Shown piece after piece: positions 57,540-64,000 of a stretch of DNA of 64,000 bases. The notes beneath the pieces were generated by a model. That model did no database searches and was not told the origin of the DNA. It was given only the letters and a program-made list of their open reading frames with translations. Each line of letters starts with the position of its first letter. Position 1 is the stretch's first letter. The DNA is from Cephalotus follicularis (lineage: Eukaryota; Streptophyta; Magnoliopsida; Oxalidales; Cephalotaceae), in NCBI GenBank assembly GCA_001972305.1, contig BDDD01002361.1:68893-132892 (forward strand), in the 5' to 3' direction. The translations under genes and the position numbers were made by a program.

Positions 57540-59184
57540 ACTTGCGCAGGTGTCCCTTTCTAATCAGGTCCTCAATCTGATTTTTCAGCTGCCTGCACTC
57601 CTCAGTATCGTGGCTGTGGTCACGATGGTACCGGCAGTATTTCTCAACATTCTTGCTCTCTGTCGGGGTCCTCAGCTTCTCAGGCCACTGGAAGGTGACT
57701 TTATCTTGCTCCACAACAAGTATCCTGGTACGCGTGTCCAGGAGGGGGGCAAAAGTGTTGTAGGATGGGATTGGTGCCCCTCCACTGGATGAACCCTCAC
57801 GTCTTGAGAGTTTTTGTCTGAGGTCTTCCTTAGTCAAGTCTGACCTCTCCTTCCTCTTCTCTCTCCTCTCGGGAGCATTTCGTGAATGCTCTCGTCTCTC
57901 CTCCTGATGGCCAGACCAGGGGGTCTTTTGTCTCCTGGCCGCCATCTCTTCCTCGGCATTGACGTACCTCTCCACCCTCTTCAGCAGTTCTTCCATGTCC
58001 TTGGCTGGTTTCTTCAGAAGAGAAAAAGTGAACGATGAGTTGCTCCTCAGCCAATTATTCAAGGCTGCTAGAGCAAAAGACGGCTCCAGATCTTTCACCG
58101 TGAGAGATTCCTTGTTGAACCTGGTGAGGTAATCTCTCAGCGACTCATCTTTGCCTTGCACCACGTTGATGAAGTGGGTAGAGTTCCTCCTCTGAGTAGT
58201 GCTGTTGAGGAACTTTGTAACGAACAGTTCCGTAAACTGATCGAAGCTCCTCACCGAGTTCCTCGCTAAGGTAAAATACCATGACTGAGCAGCTCCAATC
58301 AAGGTCGCTGGGAATCCTCGGCAAAGCATGGCGTCCGAGGCCTGGTACATCCACATAGCCTGGATGTACGTGCGCACATGCAGGATGGGGTCTGTGAACC
58401 CATCATATTTTTCAAGGCTCGGGCATCGAAACCCGCTGGGGACTTGCTCTGTCATGATCTCGGTCGTGAAGGGATGGGCGCTAATATTTCTCACCTCGGA
58501 TAGGTGCCCCCTGTGATGTTCCACTCCTTGGAACCTCCTTTCCAACTCTGCAAACCTTCTGTTTACTGCTTGCTCCACATCCTCTATGTTTCTAGCTCTG
58601 CTAGAAACATGTGACCCTCCAGCCACTGAGGCTGGGGGATCGACCCTACTTCCTCGGGCCGTGCCAGCTCTGCGTGGAGCGTTGGAGCGCACTTGTGCCT
58701 CCTCTGCTCCCCCGGCCTCCTGTCGAGGATCCACGCCCATGGCGTGGTGCTGAGGATGCACTCTCCTGGGATCATTGGGGTGATCCCGAGTAGTCGAGGA
58801 CTCTGACCTCAGAGATGCATTGATCTCAGGCCTCCTTCCCAAGGGAATGTTGTCCCCTGACCGCCTAATGGGAAGTTCGTCTCCCCTCGATGGGTTTTGC
58901 CTGGCACCTCGTGGGTGTCGTGCCCCCAGCTCTGATCTGTAGGGGCCAGATACTCCTCGGACCACTGGCGGGGCGGGCCCGGCTTGCTGCTGTTGGTTGG
59001 CTAAGGTTGTGACCAACCCATCAGTGACACGCTCCAATCCATGGAGGAATTGATTGAGCTGCTCCCCTATGACGGGAGCTTGTCCTTGGGCCGCCACTTG
59101 GACGGCTTCTGGGCGAGGAGCAGTGACCTCCTGTTGTTGGCTACCTGTGGCTCCAACTTGGTTGTTGTTCTTCCTCGGAGGCAT
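57466..59184 (-). mobile_element. gag of the Tat element
   Basis: A frame of 572 codons starting MPPRKNNNQVG. It has a disordered Arg/Pro-rich first third, then the gag domain (EKYDGFTDPILHVRTYIQAM, FPATLIGAAQSWYFTL and FVTKFLNSTTQRRNSTHF). A single knuckle-like segment follows (EKYCRYHRDHSHDTEECRQL) with QIEDLIRKGHLRKYVD, as usual for Tat gag. Confidence 0.88.
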
Positions 59185-59229
59185 GGTTGTTGATGACTTT
59201 TTGCTGCGTTTCCCACTGACGGCACCAAC

Positions 59230-59406
59230 TGTTGATACAGAAAACCTTCTCTCAACAGTATCCTACGTGGAGGACTTTAATTTGTTAAGAGAAACGCTCG
59301 AAAAAGAATGCCTGGAGGAAGACGTCGACCTCTAATCCCTGCACAAAGTAACAAACTGGTGGAACGTCCAGGAGGTTGTTCTCCTGGTGACACTCCGACG
59401 CTCAAG
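59230..59406 (-). repeat. Right LTR of the first Tat element, partial
   Basis: TGTTGATACAG... is collinear with 49548-49726 for about 177 bp, with about ten differences. At 59407 the expected continuation stops and inverted LTR sequence begins. The primer-binding site lies just to the left, at about 59211-59229. Confidence 0.82.
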
Positions 59407-59614
59407 CTATCACCTCCTTTTTTCACGCTCAAACAGTTACAAACAGGTCCTATAAATACAAGAATCAAACACAAATCAAAGGTCAACCATTTTTACTTTG
59501 CAAAAAACCTTATACTCTCTGTATATTGCCTAACTTGAGCGTCGGGGTGTCCCCGGGAGAACAACCTCCTGGACTTTCCACCAGTTTGTTACTTTGTGCA
59601 GGGATTAGAGGTCG
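59407..59614 (+). repeat. Inverted LTR segment
   Basis: These about 208 bases are the reverse complement of about 49641-49851 in the left LTR, with about three differences. Together with 59326-59406 this makes an 81-bp inverted repeat (arms 59326-59406 and 59534-59614), with a loop of about 127 bp. Confidence 0.85.
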
Positions 59615-59616
59615 AG

Positions 59617-62101
59617 GTCTGAGCTTGCAGTCCATGTAGAGACACTTATTTCAAAGTGCTCAGTCCAACGAACTTGATTGTTGTGAGTTCATATGGATTC
59701 GCCTCTCAAGACACGATATTTGGTTTGGTCTGACACTAGGATGCCAACCAGTGTTTGCTCCCTTGGGAGTCTTGTTGCTTCCTTAGAAGTCTTTTGTATA
59801 GGTAGTTTTCAGAGCTCCTCGGAAGAAGTCTTTTAATGCTCCTCGGAAAGGGTATCTGAGGTGCTCCTTGGAAGGAGTCTTTTAGTGCTCCTCGGAAGGA
59901 GTATTTGAGGTGCTCCTCGGAAGGAGTCTTTTGGGTGCTCCTCGGAAGGAGTCTTTGTTGATTGAGGGAGTTGATCAGCGGTTGTTCAGAGGTTCAAGGA
60001 AATGAACATTTGGCCTCCGGTCCCTTGAGAACTTGTAACTATGATCTTGAACAAGCACTTTTTTGAGAAAAAAATCAATCTTATTGACATCTTTGAGTTT
60101 GTACAACTTAACCTATGTGTCCTTGGCTTTTAGTCAGAGGATCTCCCTGCCCCCCCCCCCAGAGTTTCAAGTTTGAATGTTTCCTGTCAGGGGATAATTT
60201 TCCTCAGCCCTCTAGTCTGGTCATGGCATCATGGTATCGGGTTTTAAAGACTTTCTCCTTTTTCCTCTGGCTGCGTACGGCCTTAGAGGACCTCCCCGGG
60301 AGCTCGGCATCATCTTCCTCCGGATTTGGTGTGTATTAATCCTCTCGGCTGCTGATCCTTGGCATGTTGTGGAGCTTCTTCTTTGCGATCCCTGTTCTCC
60401 TGCTGAGCATTTCTATCCACATACTTCCTGAGGAGACTTTTGCGAATCAGGTCCTCAATTTGATTCTTTAACTGCCTGCACTCCTCTGTATCGTGGCCGT
60501 GGTCACAATGATACCGACCAAATTTGTCAAATCCCTCTTTTCTACCGAGGATCTCATGGTACCGGCCACTACAATGGGAGCTTATCCTTCTCCACTACTA
60601 GAATCCCGATGCGTGTGTCTAGGAGGGGGGCAATGTTATTGTAAGTAGGAACTGGTGCCCCCCTTTTCGAGGATTCCTCGTTCCTGGAGAGCTTGTGTCT
60701 CAGGTCATCCCTCGCCAGCGCTGACCCACGCTTCCTCTTCTCCTCTGATCCTTGAGCACTTTGTGAGTGCTCTTGTTTCTCCGCCTGATTGCTTGACCAA
60801 GAAGTCCTCTGCTTCCTTGTTGCCAACGCCTCCTCGGCGTTCACGTAACTCTCTGCCCTCCTCAGCAAGTCTGCCATGTCTTGAGCAGGCTTCTTCATCA
60901 GTGAGAAAGTGAAGGGGGAGTTGTCCTTCAACCCGCTAGTCAGGGCTGCCATAGCAAATGATGGCTCCAGGTCTTTTACTGTGAGAGACTTCTTATTGAA
61001 TCTGATGAGATAATCTCTCAGTGGCTCATATCTCCTCTGCACCACGTTGATCGGATGGGTAGAGTTTCTCCTTTGTGTGGTGCTGTTGAGAAACTTGACC
61101 ATGAACAGTTCCGTAAACTATTCAAAATTCTCAACCGAGCGCTTTGGTAAGGTAGAATACCACGACTGGGCCGCTTCAGGCAGTGTTGCCGGGAATCCTC
61201 AAAAAAGTGTGGCATCCGAGGCTTGGTGCACCAACATGGTTTGAATGTAGGTGCGTACATGTTGGATGGGATTCGTGGACCCATTGTACTTACTGAGACT
61301 TGAAAACTAGAATCCACTAGGGATGCGCTCCTTCATGATCTCAGATGTGAAGGGGTGGGCACTAATGTTGCGCACCTCAGCCATATACCCCTTCGTCTGC
61401 TCGGTTCCTTGGAACCTTCTCTCCATCTCTGTGAGCCTTCTATTCATTGCTCACTTAACATCTTCTATGTTCCTAGTCCTGCTAGAAACACGTGAATGCC
61501 CAACCATAGTGGCTGGGCATGCTGACATATTCCCCCACACCGTCTCAGTCCCGCGCGATGCCTGGGAATGTGCTCGTACCTCCTCGGCACCCGCTAGTGG
61601 ATACACTTCCATGGGATCCTGTTCTAGGTACTGGGGCCGAGGATCATTGCTGTGATCCCGGGTAGTTGAGGATTTAGCCCTCTGAGATGTATTAATCTCA
61701 GCTCTCCTCCTCAGGGGTGTGTCAACCCCTAACCACCTTGGGGGGAGCGCTCCCCTCCTTGGCGGGTTTTGCCTTAGCTCTTGGGGGCATTGGTTACCAG
61801 GGGACGACATGTGTGGACTAGATTGTCCTCGGATGGCTACTCGGGCAGGTCTTACCTGGCCCTGGTTGGCTATGTTGGTTGCCAATAGGTTGGTAAGGAT
61901 CTCAATTCCCTGGAACAGCTGGTTAAATTGCTCCCCAGTAGCAGGAGCTTGCTTCGCAGGGGCAATAACCTGGCTAGTGGTAGGAGGTTGATCTCCAGCG
62001 GCGGCCTGGCTGCCTTCTTTCGTGGGGAGGTTGTTGATGTTTTTTCTCAGAGGCATGTTTCTTAATGGCTTCTTGCTGCGTTTCCCACATACTGCGCCGA
62101 C
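59617..62101 (-). mobile_element. Inside of a second Tat element, gag only
   Basis: 59617-60110 matches the noncoding region at 53940-54540, including a CTCCTCGGAAGGAG-type array at 59815-59960. 60160-62056 then holds a gag region on the minus strand, starting MPLRKNINNLPTKEG, with FLNSTTQRRNSTHPINVV and FSLMKKPAQDMADLLRRAES, related to the gag at 57466-59184. It is broken, with several breaks. No pol part was recognised. Confidence 0.78.
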
Positions 62102-62897
62102 TATTGATGCAAAAATCCTTCCTCAACAGGACCCCACGTGTAGGGACTTGATTTGTTGAAGGAAACGCTGTGATGTGCTCCAAGAAGGCGGTTGGGTTGG
62201 TTGTTCATGCACAAGTAAAGAAAAAGAGAACTATGAAGGTCCATGAGGTTGTTCTCTCGGGGACACTATGACGCTCAAGTTAGGCAATGCACAGGGAATT
62301 TTAGGTGCTTTAGTATGTAAAGATGGCTATCACAAGGAACTTTAGAATATTAAAGTAGCCGACCTGAGTTATGTGTTTGATTCTGGTATTTATAGTGTCG
62401 AATTGTAACTGTCTGAGCACGAATCTCATAGGTGATTGCTGTCCCCTAAGGAAATGCTGAGGATATCGGGATTTTCCTAATCTCCACCTGATATCATGTA
62501 ACTGCTTGCTGATTTTGCGGGGTTAACTCTTTCAAATGCTGGTATTCTTTAAGACATTTTTTTGTGTAGGAGGAGGGGATCCTCTGAAAAACCACCGAGG
62601 ATCTCCACTCGGGTCCTCTGGAGAATGGTTGAGAATCTTGTCTTTACTCTACTTAGTCCTGGAATGTTGGCTTATCTTATCACCATATTCTGTTGTGGAT
62701 GAGGGGGATCCACTGACAAAAGTCCGAGGATCTCGCTTGTTTGTCCTCTTTGTGCCGAGGGCATCATCCGCTTCCATAGCTGAAGTTTAATGAACTTCCT
62801 TTGTCTTGTATCCATGTAATCTTCAATTCACTTATGCACATCGCAATGTCTGCAGATGACGTGTGTCAGTCTTATAAATATATTTTTAGCCGTATCA
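62102..62897 (-). repeat. Right-end LTR of the second Tat element
   Basis: It runs from about ATTGATGCAAAAATCC to GCCGTATCA and is related to the left LTR at 49548, but is clearly more diverged, so it belongs to a different copy or subfamily. It contains GTATTTATAG at about 62386, the same place as the TATA-like run in the left LTR. Confidence 0.72.
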
Positions 62898-63665
62898 ACC
62901 TCCATTATATTACTTTACAAAAGTAGTTTTATTTTATTTATTTAAACTTAGATATATAACCTCATGACTATCATTTTAGTTATCAGTTATAATCTATTCG
63001 CAGTTCAACTGGATATTAACACAATTTTTGACAGCTTTTATAGTTATTGATGTGATATTTTCATTTAAATAGATAGTTATTTAATGATAACATTGAGAGT
63101 CCTATGTACACGTAATTATTCAAATGTTTTGATTTGTATTATGTAATATTGATAATAAAAAAAATATTGAAATGTTTAATATCAATCCCCCATTGTAGAC
63201 GTTCCACATTTGATGACTCATTGAATACTGCACGATATAGTAAAAAAAAAAAAATAGTGTTATTGTGATATGGAATGATAGGTACCTCTTTTACACATTT
63301 TATGACACTTGTATTGATCAATTAGTTTCTCTGGATAATGCGAGAAAGATAAGAAAAGTTAATGAGGTGTGAAAAATACATTTGAAGAAATACCTATTAT
63401 TTCATACTACGGCAATATTGACTAAATGAACAGGACTATGCAGGAAGTAAATTATTGTACAGTTTTATAGAATTATTACTTGGCCTAACTTACAAAGCAA
63501 GTATGGACCAAAATGATGCCATTTTGGAATGAACACCAAGATGCCTATGTTAGGCCCTTTGATTTGTAATTATATAGGTCACTCACAATAATGTTATTAA
63601 AGGGTTGGCACCGTAGAGTTTTCTAACCTATATCGCAAATTTAAAGCTCTTTAGATAACCTTGTG
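62898..63665. repeat. Old dispersed repeat, copy C
   Basis: Third copy of the repeat at 33470-34360 and 42811-43530, starting at ACTTTACAAAAGTAG and ending near AGATAACCTTGTG. It starts directly after the Tat LTR edge, so its left end may be cut. Confidence 0.8.
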
Positions 63666-64000
63666 ATAAATTATTTTGCTTAAATATACAAGCGAATAAT
63701 CACGGTAAGCAGGCAATATGATTGGGAAGCATACATTGCATCGACAGAGCTACAATCGCTACATCTCGAATTAAATACAATTTCTATATATTATTGTACA
63801 ATATTATAGCTAACAAACTATGTTGCTTGAATGTAAATAAACATCGTGAGCATAAAAGTATAAAAAATCAAAATACGATATAATTAATGGATCGTCTGCA
63901 TATAATGTAGTAAATATAATAATAACTTCCTAAAACAAAAACTACAAATATCCACGCACGAGATTTCATATCTGCTTCTATACTCCAGGTGTATCATCAT
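63666..64000. other. Gene-free AT-rich end of the window
   Basis: Nothing recognisable. There is no match to the DNA following copies A and B of the dispersed repeat. Confidence 0.4.

Larger units (their letters stand above)
49548..62897 (-). mobile_element. Compound of at least two Tat-lineage elements
   Basis: The block starts with an LTR (49548-50413) and ends with a more diverged LTR (62102-62897). Between them are one long Tat polyprotein region with gag, pol and an antisense gene (50414-59229), a partial LTR that runs into an inverted LTR segment (59230-59614), and the inside of a second related element (59617-62101). The Tat call rests on the second RNase H domain before integrase, the gag type, the TTGGTGCCGTCAGTGGGA-like primer site and the antisense gene. 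Flanking bases (GTAAG left, ACCTC right) do not match, so this is a rearranged compound. Both elements are broken. LTR pieces differ by roughly 5%, so the age is perhaps about two million years. Confidence 0.82.

Overview
This window looks like nuclear DNA of a flowering plant, most likely a eudicot. The reasons are UGT85-type glycosyltransferase sequences, a decayed plant casein-kinase-1-like gene, plant-type MULE and hAT transposon relics, and dense nested Ty3/gypsy LTR retrotransposons of the plant Tekay, Tat and Athila kinds. The species cannot be told from the sequence. No rRNA, tRNA gene or CRISPR array was seen.

Layout. 1-4297: an Athila-like gag-protease relic followed by a decayed chromovirus-type LTR. 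4298-6985: tandem-repeat-rich DNA without genes. 6985-9003 (minus): a degenerate Mutator-like (MULE) transposase. 9491-12295: LTR-like DNA with a cluster of CAGTCGACTG palindromes. 12296-13070: a duplication with a 160-bp MITE between its copies. 13026-22995: a solo LTR flanked by ACTTG. Inside it sits a second element of the same family (13780-20626), flanked by CCCCT, with two full LTRs but only gag between them. 23262-25641: C-terminal exons of a casein-kinase-1-like (MUT9-like kinase family) host pseudogene. 25979-33108 (minus): a young, broken Tekay chromovirus flanked by TAAGG. 33470-37085: a host block with an old dispersed repeat, a hAT relic and a UGT85 fragment. 37085-41954: a Tekay-type remnant with array-rich LTRs. 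42317-42810: a copia LTR. 42811-45560: a second copy of the 33-37 kb block. 46374-48906 (minus): an uninterrupted two-exon UGT85A-like gene with a copia solo LTR in its intron. 49548-62897: a compound of at least two Tat-lineage elements, with an antisense gene and an inverted LTR segment. 62898-63665: a third copy of the dispersed repeat.

Only the UGT85A-like gene at 46.4-48.9 kb has an open frame and the signals of a working host gene. Even there, two residues of the sugar-donor signature (PSPG box) are replaced. The UGT fragment at 36 kb, the UGT gene at 46-49 kb and the three copies of the flanking repeat suggest an old local UGT duplication cluster that was later swollen by retrotransposons.

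I did not find a clearly undescribed system. The best leads are the PSPG-altered UGT, the recurring GTCGAC-centred palindrome clusters in unrelated LTR families, the gag-only element nested in a solo LTR of its own family, and the spliced-looking antisense gene of the Tat element. All family calls are from reading the sequence, and no searches were run. Divergences are hand counts on short stretches.
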